This document shows positions 35,000 to 46,418 of a stretch of DNA of 64,000 bases, piece by piece. The notes beneath the pieces are model-generated. The model saw only the letters and a program-made list of their open reading frames with translations, searched no databases and had not been told where the DNA came from. The position numbers and the translations under genes were made by a program. Origin of the DNA: Chromobotia macracanthus (taxonomy: Eukaryota > Chordata > Actinopteri > Cypriniformes > Botiidae); contig JAZGTH010000005.1 of the NCBI GenBank assembly GCA_036877525.1, positions 3,188,001-3,252,000 on the forward strand, written 5' to 3'. The number at the start of each line of letters is the position of its first letter. Positions within the stretch are counted from its first letter, which is position 1.

Positions 35000-36680
35000 G
35001 TAACAGGAACGGTAACTGCCAATAAAAATTGCATTTCAAAGAAACAGTCTTATAATATTTTTTAAATACACGTTTTGATAAAAATGTCAAAAAGAGCAAA
35101 GGTACCAAAGCATCGAATCATCCATAACTATACGCACTCACCGCAGAGTCTCATCATGAGCATCGGTTGCCCAGCATCCTTTGCCAGCCATTTCAAGCAG
35201 CAGCGGGTGGAGATGGAGAAAGACATAGTCTATTGTTCGATCCCCCAAGAAGCTATACGTTTGCACACAAATAAACAGCTACATTTGCGGTTTCTTGAAT
35301 ATCAAGTCTAGAATATCAGTGTTCAGTCCAAACGTTAGTTTTCACTCGTCAGTAGTGGAAACAAAACATTCTGTAAATTAGTTCCAAAGTTCCCAACAAG
35401 TTACGCAGAGGTTTGAATCTAACTTTTGATGTTCCAAACATAAATTGGATGGTTTCAAAAGCAACGATTTTCCTTTTGTTTTAAGTTTGAGTTTAAAACA
35501 GCTCAGAGGACGCAATATACCGTGATTATTCCGGTTGTTTACAGGAACGTGCGGTGTTGCTGTTCTCCGGTGAAATAGCAATACGGTTTAAGAGTTAAAC
35601 AGAACCAAAATCTGCTCTTGGTGCTCACTCTCGAACAGGGCTGTGTCGCGGGGAAAACGCGCCTCAACTGTTGTTTCCTAAACGGTGCTGGCAGGAAAAA
35701 AACAACGGGTTATAAAGAATGACATCATCTTAAAGGAGTATGCGTGTGAGCCAGCCGTGTAAGACTTAATGCTTTCTGTATTTCCTCTTGCAGGAAGTCT
35801 AACATATTCTTAAAATTTCAGATTTATGCCTTGTTGTTGAGCTAATTACGTCTTTATGAAAAAGAAATAGTTTAAGACCAGGTTGCTGGCAGTGTTTATT
35901 TGTATTCATCAATCTCAAACTGGCAACTGTTCTTTGAATTTCAGCACCATGGACAGCGAAATCCCACCGTTTTAATATGAGACAGAGAAGGAGCGACGTG
36001 TTCATTTGTAAGTAGGCCAGAGCTGTATTCATAAATGCATGCATGCCTTCACCTCCTGTGTGCTGCTTTCCAAAAGATTTTGGAGTATCTTGACTGACTT
36101 ACTTTAAATAGTATAAACTAAACTCATGACTGGCAGAGGTTCTGTTGCTATTTCATAACTTGTTTTTTTGTATTTTTAATTTTTGAAAAGATTTTCTCTC
36201 ATTTAAAGAGTATCAGTGGACTGTCAGCAGGTAGCTGGATTTATAAGAACAGCTGGTCCTTTTTCTCTTCTCTCAAAGGTGTCCTCAGAAGAATTCTTTT
36301 TTAAAGAACAACGCTTTATGCTTGAGGTAAATAAACCAAGTATAAACTAAGAACCAGATAGAAGTTCTATCTTTGCGAATTTCTCCTAGATGGGAAGATG
36401 GAGGAATGGATGAAGAGTTTGCCCTGTGATATTTTTTCCACACTGTCTGCCTCATTTGAATGCGTTTTATTTTTTTTTATTAGTGCATTATGCTTAATTT
36501 CCACTAAAATATTAGAACCATATCAAACTGTCCTAGGTTTAAAAGGTGTGGATAAGAGAATTACAGACTTTATTCGAGATGTAAGATTTTAAATCTCATT
36601 GGGATCACAGTAGAACTAGGCTTATTTAACAACCTAATGTTGCTGTATGCAAAAGACTTAACCACCAAGCTTTGTCTTCC
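35000..36680. other. Upstream flank of kctd16
   Basis: Relatively GC-rich and CpG-containing around 35500-35720 (for example GTCGCGGGGAAAACGCGCC), followed by AT-rich sequence. This is the likely location of promoter and 5' UTR exons, which cannot be delimited by sequence alone. A TATAAAG at 35711 lies on the plus strand. No coding exon was recognised. Confidence 0.35.
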
Positions 36681-36686
36681 TATTTC

Positions 36687-37250
36687 TGTCAGGGTTCTCT
36701 CTTGCCAGGATCCTGACAGCCCTTTTTTTCAGAGCATGATGTTTGGATCTTGACTCAATCCTAGTCTTGGTTCTTGTTTCTTGGAGTCGGGATCTACAGG
36801 ATCATGCTCTGTGTCTTTGTTATCTATGGAAGCACATGGCCATTCTTTGTTTACTTTGTGCCATGTGCTCTCCAGTTGCATGTCATGACCCCACTCTCTC
36901 GTTTCCTTGTTAATCCTCCTGTCAATAGTTTATTCCTCCCACCTGTCTGCCTTTGTTACCTGCCTTGTTTCTTGTCTTATTTAATGCCCTTGTGTTTGCT
37001 GTCTTGTGCTGGTTCATTGTTTATTGTCAGAGGTTCGTCATTGGATGTTTAGTGTCAGTTGTTCGTTGTCTGATTTCATGTTAGTTGCCTGTTTTTGGCC
37101 TTGTCTGTTCATGGTTTTGTTTTTTTTCCCTCTCGAGGGGGTTCAAGTCTGGACTATGTTTCCCTGTTTGGTTTTTGTTGTCCCCCTCGAGGGAGTTTTG
37201 TTTAATAAAGTTTATTGATGTGTAGTCAGCTCGCCTTTCTTCCACATTTA
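36687..37250 (+). mobile_element. LTR retrotransposon solo-LTR-like copy
   Basis: Begins TGTCAGGGTTCTC and aligns by eye over most of its length to the minus-strand LTR at 58034-58605. Shared words include GCCAGGATCCTGA, GAAGCACATGGCCATT, TTGTTTACTTTGTG, TTTGCTGTCTTGTGCTGG and a late AATAAA (near 37205). A pair of CCCTCGAGGG-type motifs occurs at 37129 and 37185. The 3' terminus and target duplication are not clear, so the copy may be end-truncated. The open frames of 92 and 70 codons within it are not genes. Confidence 0.7.
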
Positions 37251-37609
37251 GGGAAGATGTGTTTGTTTTTTGGCTTCCTCTTTTAGGACAGATGATATCG
37301 ATAAACCTAGAGTTAAAATACCAAATTTTCTTTAGAAAATGTAAAAATCCACTTCACCTATCAAATCTTTTTATGCCCTCAGGGGATTGGTTGTTTGACC
37401 TCTTAATCATTTCTTGATTGACCCACAATCAATGAGGTTAGGTTACACAAACAACCTATTTTACCATGAATAGTGCAATGTTCCATTGTCATGTCAAACA
37501 AGTACAAAGGAAATGTGATTCACTGAATCTTCCAGAAATATCCGGAAAAGCCTCTGGGTTTTTTCATAGTTTTGTTGCAGATAATGCCTGTCCCAATGAG
37601 CTAGTAGAG

Positions 37610-37765
37610 CAGGGATTTCCAATGTAGAGCAGGGGTCTCCAGTCCATGTTCCTAGAGTTTAATTACCAGTCCTTAATTACCTGGTTCATGTGTGCTTAAT
37701 TAGGGTTGAAGTTAAACTCTCCAGGTCTGTAGACCTAGTTAGAGACCTCTTTTATAGAGGGCCTT
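37610..37765. repeat. Dispersed repeat with inverted TTTAATT..AGTTAAAC words
   Basis: GCAGGGGTCTCCAGTCCATG, AGAGTTTAATTACCAG, CTGGTTCATGTGTGCTTAATTAGGG and GTTAAACTCTCCAGG resemble a very common teleost interspersed repeat that often reads CTCCTGGAG..TAGCTCC..CTAATTAAG. A related scrap lies at 10100-10160. No coding capacity. Confidence 0.5.
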
Positions 37766-37839
37766 AGTGTATATATACATACATACATATGTATGTATAG
37801 AACTGCCTTAATTATTCATGGCATAGTTTAACAAGGTAT

Positions 37840-38345
37840 TTATAGACATGATAGCATCACACAGTTGCTGCAGATTTGTCTGCTGCACATCCATGATTCA
37901 AATCTCCCGTTCCACCACATCCCAAAGGTGCTCTAATGGATTGAGATCTGATGACTGTGGAGGCCATGTGAGTAAAGTGAACTCATTGTCATGTTAAAGA
38001 AACCAGTCTGAAATGATTTGAGCTTTGTGACATGGTGCATTATCCTGCTGGAAGTAGCCATCAGAAGATGGGTACACTGTAGACATAAAGGGATAGACAT
38101 GGTCAGCAACAGCACTCAGGTAGGCTGTGGCATCAAAACGATGCTCAACTGGTACTAAGGGGTCCAAAGTGTGCCAAGAAAATATCCCCCACACCATTAC
38201 ACCACCAACAACAACCTGAACCGTTGAGAAAAGGAAGGATCCATGCTTTCATGTTCTTTACGCCAAATTCTGACCCTAACCATCTGAATGTCGCAGCAGA
38301 AATCGAGACTCATCATACCAGGCAGCGTTTTTCCAATCTTCTATT
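37840..38345 (-). pseudogene. Tc1-like transposase remnant A (catalytic region)
   Basis: The minus-strand frames encode a DESRF-type first catalytic Asp region near 38310, GGVMVWGIFSWHTLDPLVP, AVADHVYPFMSTVYPSSDGY, FQQDNAPCHKAQIISDW (second catalytic Asp) and SSDLNPLEHLWDVVEREI (third acid, Glu). So all three DDE positions are represented, but frames are broken and the N-terminal DNA-binding part is missing. It differs in family from remnant B, which sits immediately beside it in the same orientation. Confidence 0.85.
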
Positions 38346-38724
38346 GTCCAATTTTGGTGAGCCTGTGGGAATTGCAGCCTGCGTTTCCTGTTCTTAACTG
38401 ACAGTGAAATGTTTCTTATCTTAAAAATCTTTTCATCTGACAAAATTTGATAATAATGTAATTGACAAAATAAAAATGTAATTGTGCCAACACATTCATT
38501 TCAACTCTTTTAAAATCTTCTCAGGATGATTCCTCAAGAAACTAGCTGATGGAAAATGTCAAGAAAATGTTTGTAAATTCTAGACGAAGGGTGACTATAT
38601 TGAATATGCTAGAATATATCCTATTTTACCTTATTTTCTTTAGTCACAACATAATTCCTAAAGTTACATTTGTGTTAAGTTTACTATTATTCATAAATTA
38701 AAAAAATATGAACAAAGAAAAAGT

Positions 38725-39440
38725 GTTTCCAAACTTTTGACTGGTAGGGTATTACAAATAAAAAACGGAAAGAAATAACAAATACATAAGTATTCACAGC
38801 CTTTGCTCAATACTTTGTAAAAACACCTTTGGCAGCAATTACAACCTCAAGTCTTTTTGAGTATGATGCTACAAACTTGGCACACCTATTTTTTGGGGAA
38901 TTTTTCCCATTCTTCTTTGCAGGACTTCTCAAGCTCCATGAGGTTGGATGGGGAGCGTCGGTGCACAGCCATTTTTAGATCTCTCCAGAGATGTTCAATT
39001 GGGTTTAGGTCTGGGCTCTAGCTGGGCCACTCAAGGACATTAAAAGAGTCCCATAGCCACTCCTTTGTTTTCTTGGCTGTGTGCTTAGGGTCATTGTCCT
39101 GTTGGAAGATAAACCTTCTCCCTAGCCTGAGGTCCAGAGCGCTCTAGAGCAGCTGCATTCATCTTTCCCTCGATCTTGACTAGTTCCTCCCTGTTCCTGC
39201 TGCTGAAAAACATCCCCACAGCATGATGCTGTCACCACCATGCTTCACAGTAGGGATGGTATTGGCCAAGTGATAAGCGGTGCCTTGTTTCCTCCAGACA
39301 TGATGCTTGCTATTCAGGCCAAAGAGTTCAATCTGTGTTTCATCAGACCAGAGAATTTTGTTTCTCATGGTCTGAGAGTCCTTCAGGTGCCTTTTGGCAA
39401 ACTCCAGTTGGGCCATCATGTGCCTTTTACTGAGGAGTGG
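38725..39440 (-). pseudogene. Tc1-like transposase remnant B (catalytic region to 3' end)
   Basis: Minus-strand translation from about 39430 gives AQLEFAKRHLKDSQTMRNKI, LWSDETQIELFGLNSKHHVW (first Asp), SIMLWGCFSAAGTG, RFIFQQDNDPKHTAKKTKEW (second Asp) and SPDLNPIEHLWRDLKMAVHR (Glu). The catalytic triad is complete. The frame is interrupted by a stop just before SPDLNP (WPS-stop) and by a frame break after AAGTGRN. Sequence 5' of the catalytic domain is absent. The outer end near 38725-38745 contains CCAAACTTTTGACTGGTAG, a Tc1-type terminus. Confidence 0.9.
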
Positions 39441-39444
39441 CTGA

Positions 39445-42400
39445 AATATAAGTGTATGTATGAAATCTTTAGCAAGTAAGAGCCACTAGAACATTTTGCT
39501 TGGGTCTTATTTTCTCTTTTTCTCATTTTTTGTATGGAAATGAGCTGGAATTGAGCTGGAAACAGGAAAGCATCATAAAAACAACATACAAAAGATAAAA
39601 ATGAGTATTGACAATTTTTTTTAATGTTTGGATTATTCTTTAAGGATTATTCATTATGGGCTGTTGTGATGAAGCAGGACAGGGTGGTCATGGAGAGGTG
39701 GTTGGGTGCTGTGGTATTGCAGAGCACCCATAAATGAGATGAAAGGGAAGGTGCACAGAACACACAAGGCCTTTATTTGATCCATGTTGTAATTATTTTA
39801 AATAATGTTTAAAGGGCCACACAAACTGAGGTCTTATTTAAAGGGCTCAAGGAAATAGGCTATCCATAGATGGGAACATACCTGCAGTAACAATGTGTAT
39901 TTGTAAACTGCTGTGGCATTACATTATCCATTAAACATATAACTGGCAGACTGGGAAAAGCTGATTTTGTTTGATTTTTTCTCAGCAACTCTGTAAACAT
40001 CCTCAAAATGTGGCAAAAGGGTATTTGCAAGTGCCAGTTTTGTTTTGCACCAATTATGTTAAATTCATCTTATGGGCAGTTCTCTGAGCTAAATAATGTC
40101 GTACCTTGGGATGGGCGGGGACACTTTTCTTCAAAACACCAAAGGGATTTTCAGTGATCATGTGTGGGACTTGTTTTATTTCCCAGCATGAGCATATTAC
40201 TTTCCTTCACCAGTCAAGGTGAAAGTAACCTTTGAAGTTCATTTTCTGTTCTTTTGTCATTTTCCCCAGAGGAAAATGTAATTGCTTAGATGTTGCTCTT
40301 AGCTTAAATACAAAACTGAGTTCGTAGTTCTGTTCCACTGAATCAGCTGAATCAATGAATCCATTGTATTATTGTATTCATTGTTCCTAAAATTACCTGA
40401 AACTAAAAACAGTGAAGTAAGAGTATGGAGCTGCAACAATGAGAATAGCATAGCTCAAATGATTTGACCTGAGAATTGACAAAACGACAAATTGAAATTA
40501 ATGTGTTGTAGACTTATGAGCACATTGTGAGAAATTGTTGAGCTCTCATCTAAACTCATAAAGAGACATGTAAGAGCACTGGGGAAAGGTCTTGATGTGC
40601 TTTCCAATCCTGTTGTTGTCTATGAGAAACAGCTGAGATATTGAAGATATCTCTTTTATGTCTGTTTTTTGGAGAAATGCTGCTTTAATGTGATAAAATG
40701 ACAAAAAAGATCAAGGGCTGCCAAACTGTATTGTACAATTAACAAATTTTGTGTGTATAAATATTTCTTGTCATAAACACAATAAAGATTAAATATCATA
40801 AATGGATCCCTATTGGATCCCAATGGATCCCAATTGAGCTGCATGTGTTCTGTAAAACTGCCTGCAGATTTTGCATATTGTGGTTTTATATTCTCAGTAT
40901 CTCATTATGCCCCGGCATAGTTTGCCACTCCTCTCTTCCTCTTTTTTTAGAGCCTTAGAATTAAAGCATGATTCACCTTCTGGATCCTAAACTAACTTTT
41001 GTCAGACTGCAGAGTTTCCAGCACAGTGCAGCTGATAATGAATTATTTGTTGGAGGAGGTTTTAAGCAGGCCCACGTGTCGCATGGGTCGACTCTATAAA
41101 TGAGACAGAGTTGCAGTCACAAAGGGATCCTGCCACTGCCAGCTGAGATTCCATTAGATGCTGCCATGCTTCTGTGCTGCATTGTTTTTCCCGTCTCACG
41201 TTGAGTGATGCAGCATAACATCACTCAACATTCATTTTCTGACTTGATGGGGTGTTGATGCATGTGACTGCTGGGGTTTGGCTTCTGGCTTTATGTGGAA
41301 GTTAATTGTTTAGTGTAGCAAGGGAGTATGTCAGTAATCATGCGTTAACGAACACATGTACACACTCAAACACCTGCTGAAAAATGTAGTTTAAACTGGT
41401 AGCTGTGTTTTAATATATCATAGCTGGTTTCTTGGTTGACCATCTTGGAACAGCAATAAACCAGCAGCTATCAGTTTTGGAACATGTTGGCAGACAAGCT
41501 TGGAAATGGCAGACAAACTTTTTTAAAAATCAGCAGAAGCTGGATTTTCCAGAAAGAGAAAACAGAGTCTTTTGACTTATTTATTTCCTTTAATCCCCAT
41601 ATCAAACAGATTTATTATATAAATGAATATAAACTAAATATAGATTTAATATAAATGAATAAGGAGAAAACTAAATGCACAAGTGTGCAGGTGCTAGCCA
41701 TTCGTTTTCAAAATGTGGAGTTTTACTTCTAAGCTAAGTCTTAGCTTCAAAATTATGCTCCCACTAAAAGACCTGAAAAATAAATTATAAATAAATAAAT
41801 ATATAAACAGGTCATTGTAATCAAAAGAAAAATTATGTCCCTTGGGGTTTCATGACATTGTGACACATTTTTTATCATATTTTATTAAATCATGTAGCTT
41901 AAATATAAGACCAGAAACATATTCTATGTTCTAGGTGTATGCAAGTGAATACTGAGTATTCTTTAAAGATCAGAGCTATATGATTTAATAAATATAAATG
42001 ATAAATGTATTAAGTTGTACACACTTAAAGATAAAGTGTGTAATTGATGCACCATTTGCATTAACAATCAATACAGTGAACCACTTTTTGTGCTTCTGTG
42101 CTCTCTGTACAGTGCAGCTAATGGACTACGCTCTTACCCACTGGCCATGATGCATTTAAAGATTGACTTGTGTTCTCAGCACCATCTGGATGACTTGCAC
42201 TAAGCTTGGAGAAAAAACATCTCAAGAACCTTTCTGTCCTGGTGCTCACACTGAGGAATTTTTTAGGCAAATCTTTTTCAAATGAAACAAGAAATGCACA
42301 ACGCACTGATTTTACATGCCTTTATTATTGTTTTGGACTGTGACCAAAAGTGTGTTTTACTGCATCATATTGTTAACACTTTAAAATTATTACTTATAAC

Positions 42401-42500
42401 ATTGTATTATTGCGGTAGACCTTACTAGTGGTTCTTTTTAAAGCATGGCTATTCGACTATCCTTCACAGTTTACCTTAAACCCCAATGGGCTGGCTTTTT
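39445..42500. other. Intergenic DNA, candidate non-coding conserved block
   Basis: No gene was recognised. The block 40925-41330 is repeat-poor and moderately GC-rich, and includes an inverted repeat at 41200-41229 (11-bp arms, 8-base loop). A CCAGC/CTGGT-rich repeat lies at about 41390-41480. Tandem GGATCCCTATT/GGATCCCAAT words occur at 40803-40835. Confidence 0.4.
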
Positions 42501-42504
42501 TTAA

Positions 42505-42580
42505 CATGGGTCAGATACCCAGAACACCCTAGCAACCACATTGTGATGCACTTAAATGCCTTTTAAATCTAGCTGCATTG
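42505..42580. repeat. Dispersed ACACCCTAGCAACCAC repeat
   Basis: Contains CCAGAACACCCTAGCAACCA, the clearest copy in the window of a family also seen near 14050, 25200 and 46160. Typical of cyprinid genomes, often arranged in short tandem arrays. Non-coding. Confidence 0.6.
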
Positions 42581-42586
42581 CTGTTA

Positions 42587-42752
42587 AAGGGACAGTTCAC
42601 CAAAAATGAAAATTCTTCCATCATTTACTTACCCTAATGTCATTTCAAACCTGCATGCCTTTTTTTGCTTCCAAGGAACACAAAAGATATTAGGAGATAT
42701 AAAGCAATATAAGTTTGGAATGACATGAGGGTGAGTAAATGATAGAATTTGA
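42587..42752. mobile_element. Cyprinid-type hairpin MITE (AAAGGGACAGTTCACC)
   Basis: The left end AAAGGGACAGTTCACCAAAA, continuing ATGAAAATTCTTCCATCATT, is mirrored by the right side TGGAATGACATGAGGGTGAG and TAAATGATAGAATTT. The outermost right end is missing. The element folds back on itself and has no coding capacity. This sequence signature is a hallmark of carp-like fish genomes in my experience, and supports the taxonomic guess. Confidence 0.8.
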
Positions 42753-43434
42753 CACATTATCTCTCTATTCACTTTAATGTTCCACCCGCACCATTATCTT
42801 GCTGCGTGAACCGTACAATAGATACAACAAGCCTTTCCCAATCTCTCCCGGTGTAAGAAAACGAGCACCCCTCACATATAACCTCCATTAAATTTCTCTG
42901 CAGAATAATAAGAATGATTTCCTAGCAGAGATGATTTCCTGATTTCCTAGATTTATTTTTAGTGCCTCTTGACACCAAAACATCCGTGTCTAGTTTGAGT
43001 AACTGCCATCGTATGCTGGAGCGGATGATAAATGATTCACGCGCGCAACGCGCTATTTACCATGTGCACACTAATGCTTCGACAGACAAATATGAAATAA
43101 GGCTAGAAAGGAGGTTAAAATGCATTTTATTATTTTATTGGTAATAAACTTAATTGGATAATTGGATTGGATAAATAACTTTATTATAACTTTCATTATA
43201 AAGTTCTTAACTTACACGCAATTTTCAGATCACCGATACAGTCAAATATAAATATGAATCAAAGCTTTGTGACACTTGTAATTCTTCTGTGTAACATTAA
43301 ATAATATTGCTTTTTATTGAAAATGTAGGCATATAGCTATAACCTATTGTTACCCTGTATTAAAACTCATCTCTATGTGTGGTCCTGTAGGTGTCGCTGG
43401 TCAATTTGCGGAGCCCTAACTAGGCGTTATTATT

Positions 43435-43511
43435 GCCATGACCCGGAAGTTCTGCTGTTATTTCTTGACACGTAGATAGCGGTGTTGACGGACTGTTAGG
43501 TGATTAACAGT
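43435..43511 (+). promoter_or_regulatory. yipf5: yipf5 promoter and non-coding exon 1 region
   Basis: A strong ETS/GABP-type site, ACCCGGAAGT, lies at 43441-43450. About 60 bases downstream is a good splice donor (GTGAGT at 43512-43517) ending a putative 5' UTR exon at 43511. ETS sites close to the start site are typical of TATA-less housekeeping promoters, which suits a secretory-pathway gene. The matching acceptor is at 44147. The transcription start itself is not determined. Confidence 0.55.
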
Positions 43512-44147
43512 GTGAGTAAAACTCTGATATTTACTGCACTACATCATGTGTAAGCCATATGATACCGTAAACAAGGTGTTTGTATTAGTGCTGAAATGTG
43601 CTGACAGCGAGTGAATGTGCCACTGCTCTGTGTTCAGTTAGTTCTGTTCTGATTGAGCTCTGCTAACTGAACTAAACAAGCAGTATTAATGCCATACAAC
43701 AGTTGTACCCAATGTAGCGAACCTCCCATAAAAATGTGATATCTAAGCTATGTTGGTTTGCTTACAAATCGTATCACGGTAATACAAATTCTAAGCACTG
43801 TTTGGTTATAACTAATTTGTTTTGGAACTGTACGTTGATAACGTGTTTTTTTATTAATATGGTAACATAGTAGTACGTTTAGGCAGGCGGAGACGTGGTG
43901 TCACAGTAATAGCATTATTTTTATTTTATATTATGTACAAAATATTATAAGTGTGTTTTAAATGTGTATTGTCGTAGGACAAGTTGTGTTTTAGAAACAT
44001 CCTGTCAACATAACGTAATTAGGAATATTAGTTAGAGCTCCTATGATCAGGAGGCTCTTGAACTTCTTACGCCAAGGTGTATGTAGAAGAATATATAGAT
44101 TTATATATTTTTTTAAATATTTACCTCTGTTGATTTATGTCTTCCAG

Positions 44148-44267
44148 TCTGCTTGCCATGTCAGGGGTTGACAGTTTCAACACAGACTTCTACAAGTCTT
44201 GTTACAGTGTAGATGACCAGAGTCAAGGAGGATATGCCTACAGGAACCCTGATGACCCTTACAGCAG
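44148..44267 (+). CDS. yipf5: yipf5 exon 2 (first coding exon)
   Basis: The acceptor TCTTCCAG ends at 44147 and the ATG is at 44158-44160 (TTGCCATGT context). The exon encodes MSGVDSFNTDFYKSCY, then SVDDQSQGGYAYRNPDDPYS, the start of the cytosolic N-terminus of YIPF5, with tyrosine- and glycine-rich character. It ends in phase 2 at a CAG|GTTTAT donor. Read-through past the donor quickly leaves the family sequence. YIPF5 is a five-pass Yip1-family protein of ER exit sites and cis-Golgi that works with COPII and YIF1 in ER-Golgi traffic. Five coding exons (coding part 780 nt with stop) give 259 residues against 257 in human. Confidence 0.95.
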
Positions 44268-44399
44268 GTTTATATCCTAACTTATATCGTGGACTTATTA
44301 GAAAAGTTTTAAACAGTTATCAGAATTGGACATGTATGCAAATCTGCATTTCCTGCAAGGAAAAATCTATGCAAATCTGTCTACTTAAGTGTTACTTCC

Positions 44400-44512
44400 A
44401 AAATATTGATTATATTTACACATTTGGCAAACACTTATATCAAAGCAGCTTACATTGCATTCTGGCTATACATTTTATGGGATTCAAACCGTGACCTTGC
44501 CATTGCTAGCAC
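44400..44512 (-). repeat. SINE fragment in yipf5 intron 2
   Basis: CACATTTGGCAAACACTTAT, AAAGCAGCTTACATTGCATT and GGGATTCAAACCGTGACC followed by GCTAGCACTATGC match the minus-strand layout of the SINE at 51100-51242: tail first, then the tRNA-type B box in reverse complement. The 93-codon frame crossing this region is not real. Confidence 0.6.
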
Positions 44513-44742
44513 TATGCATATGTACATTATTAACATGTACGCTCACATGATATAAAGACTTCAGCCATATCAAAGCTCATAGAAACCATTTTATTCTACA
44601 TAGAGTGAATATCACTCACTTTATCTTATTAACATGCTTACAATTTATCTAGGTTCTGTAGCCCCTCTATGATAAATAAGAATACTTAAACCCTTTCTAT
44701 TCATCTAATCATGACTTTAAACCTGTTTTCTGTTGTGTACAG

Positions 44743-44921
44743 CAAGCAGTATGGTCAGTACGATTTCTCTCAGCCAATGGCCTACTCTACAGGTCTGGGA
44801 ATGATGAAGCCCCAGCAGTCATACACGGGCCAGATCTACCAGCCCACGCCAGCATTCACACCTGCCTCCTCACAGTCCATGTACAGCAGCAGTTTTGAGG
44901 ATGAGCCCCCTTTACTGGAGG
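44743..44921 (+). CDS. yipf5: yipf5 exon 3
   Basis: The acceptor TGTGTACAG ends at 44742 and the exon completes the split Ser codon. It encodes SKQYGQYDFSQPMAYSTGLG, MMKPQQSYTGQIYQPTPAFT, and ends SSFEDEPPLLE. This is the Gln/Pro/Tyr-rich cytosolic tail conserved in YIPF5, and its last part is the segment that leads into the Yip1 domain. The exon ends in phase 1 at GAGG|GTAAGA (donor at 44922). The frame staying open past the donor to 44986 is intronic. Confidence 0.95.
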
Positions 44922-44999
44922 GTAAGAAAAATATCCCCGTCCAGATGGGCCTCAATGCAGGGCAGCAATATATTGATATTCTCTAAACATTCTGCTTAA

Positions 45000-46270
45000 G
45001 GCTGGTTCTGAATGCTTAACTTGATGAATTAAAGTTCTGAATTCAACTTAATCTTATTAAAGTAAAGACTCCTATTCTTTAAGATAATTTCAGTCTTGTA
45101 TTTGTTTGTTTTTTTTTTGTAAACTTTGTTTTTTTTTTAGATAAAGATTAAAATTTGAACATTAAGAGGAACTTATCAGACAGCTTTTATTTTACCATCC
45201 CATCAAAACATTGCCTACGTTATAAAGGTTACAGCTATTTCTACAATTTATTTGTGGTCATTTGTTGATTGTGTGTGTTTGTGTGTACAGGTTCAGCTAT
45301 ATTTCTGAGGGACAAATGTCCTCATTAACAGTGTAATATCATGACAACGAACATGTAGGGATGTTTTTCTGATCATCACTCAATAAAAAGGCTCATAAAT
45401 CGGTCAGATAAAGCATTTCTTTAAATCAAAGTCATGCACATTCGTGTGAAGGTTAGGTTTAGGGGAGGGCAAACAAGCATGTGTGTGTAAGAAGCCCATT
45501 TGAACTATTGCTTATTAGGCTAATTTAGAAAGACATTTTTATGTGTGAAGTTAACATGACATGTCATATGCTGCGGAGTTTTCATGCTTTTAGATACACT
45601 GCTTTAATGTCACAAAGGAATATCAGTGCTTTTTTAAAGAGAAATAAAAGATTTATATTTGATATCCTGAAGCCAAATAAACCTCACCCGTGTCCTTGCA
45701 TCGGGAAGTTAAGTCATTTTTTAAGCCAGCCTTTCCTAGTTATTTAGAACTGTGCTTAAATTGAACCAGGAGTCGTCAGTCAGAGCGAGATGGAGAAAGC
45801 TGCTTAACTGTTCACCACTGCTCACTGTTGTCATCGAGGATCGGCAGTGCATTTATCATGCAGTGCATGATAAAGTTTGTCTTATCGATTTTGTCCTATT
45901 GTTCTAATGTTGTACCCTGCTAAGGCATGTTAATGTTGTGCCACTGCTATAGCTATAGTGCTAATACATAGGTTTGAGGCTCTAAACTAATCTCCAACAC
46001 TTCACTGTGGTATACAGTTGCAGTCATAAGTGTACATACGTATACAGTTGTGGTCATATGTTATGTAAACATATGTACTGTTTACATAACCCAAAAATAA
46101 CATTTAAAAGCAAAGCCACTCACAGATGTGGAGGTAGGAATTTTTGGCCAGAAAGCTACCACCCAGAACACCTTGGTAACCAAATAAGATTGTGCTGGCA
46201 CAAAATCCCAGCATTGCAGTGGTGAGTTTTTCATGAATACCACTTATGTAAAAATGTTTTTTTTAATTCT
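45000..46270. other. yipf5 intron 3
   Basis: Non-coding. It includes a GTGTGTTTGTGTGTAC patch followed by GAGGGACAAATGTCCTCATT at 45310, resembling a fish repeat related to that at 49190-49380. A copy of the CCCAGAACACCTTGGTAACC dispersed repeat lies at 46158-46180. No alternative exon was recognised. Confidence 0.5.
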
Positions 46271-46272
46271 AG

Positions 46273-46418
46273 AACTGGGGATCAACTTTGACCACATCTG
46301 GCAAAAGACGCTGACTGTGTTGCACCCATTGAAATCAGCAGATGGCAGTATAATGAATGAAACAGACCTGGCTGGACCCATGGTTTTCTGTTTGGCTTTT
46401 GGAGCAACACTACTTTTG
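46273..46418 (+). CDS. yipf5: yipf5 exon 4 (start of Yip1 domain)
   Basis: Begins after TTCTAG at 46272, completing the second Glu of EELGINFDHIW. It encodes KTLTVLHPLKSADGSIMNET, then DLAGPMVFCLAFGATLLL, which is the conserved DLAGP motif and transmembrane helix 1 (about residues 128-145). It ends on a codon boundary at TTG|GTTTGT. Family knowledge places the N-terminus in the cytosol before this helix. Confidence 0.95.

Noticed and set aside
34911..35108. N-terminal extension of the kctd16 open frame beginning MVPLLFLTFLSKRVF
   Set aside because: The extension has no KCTD-family similarity. Two well-placed start codons (34910, 34898) lie downstream, and mammalian KCTD16 begins at the equivalent of 34898. 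It is probably 5' UTR or promoter that happens to be open.
37933..39440. A host gene derived from a domesticated Tc1 transposase
   Set aside because: Both remnants have frame breaks or stops and lack the DNA-binding half; no splice structure suggests exaptation.
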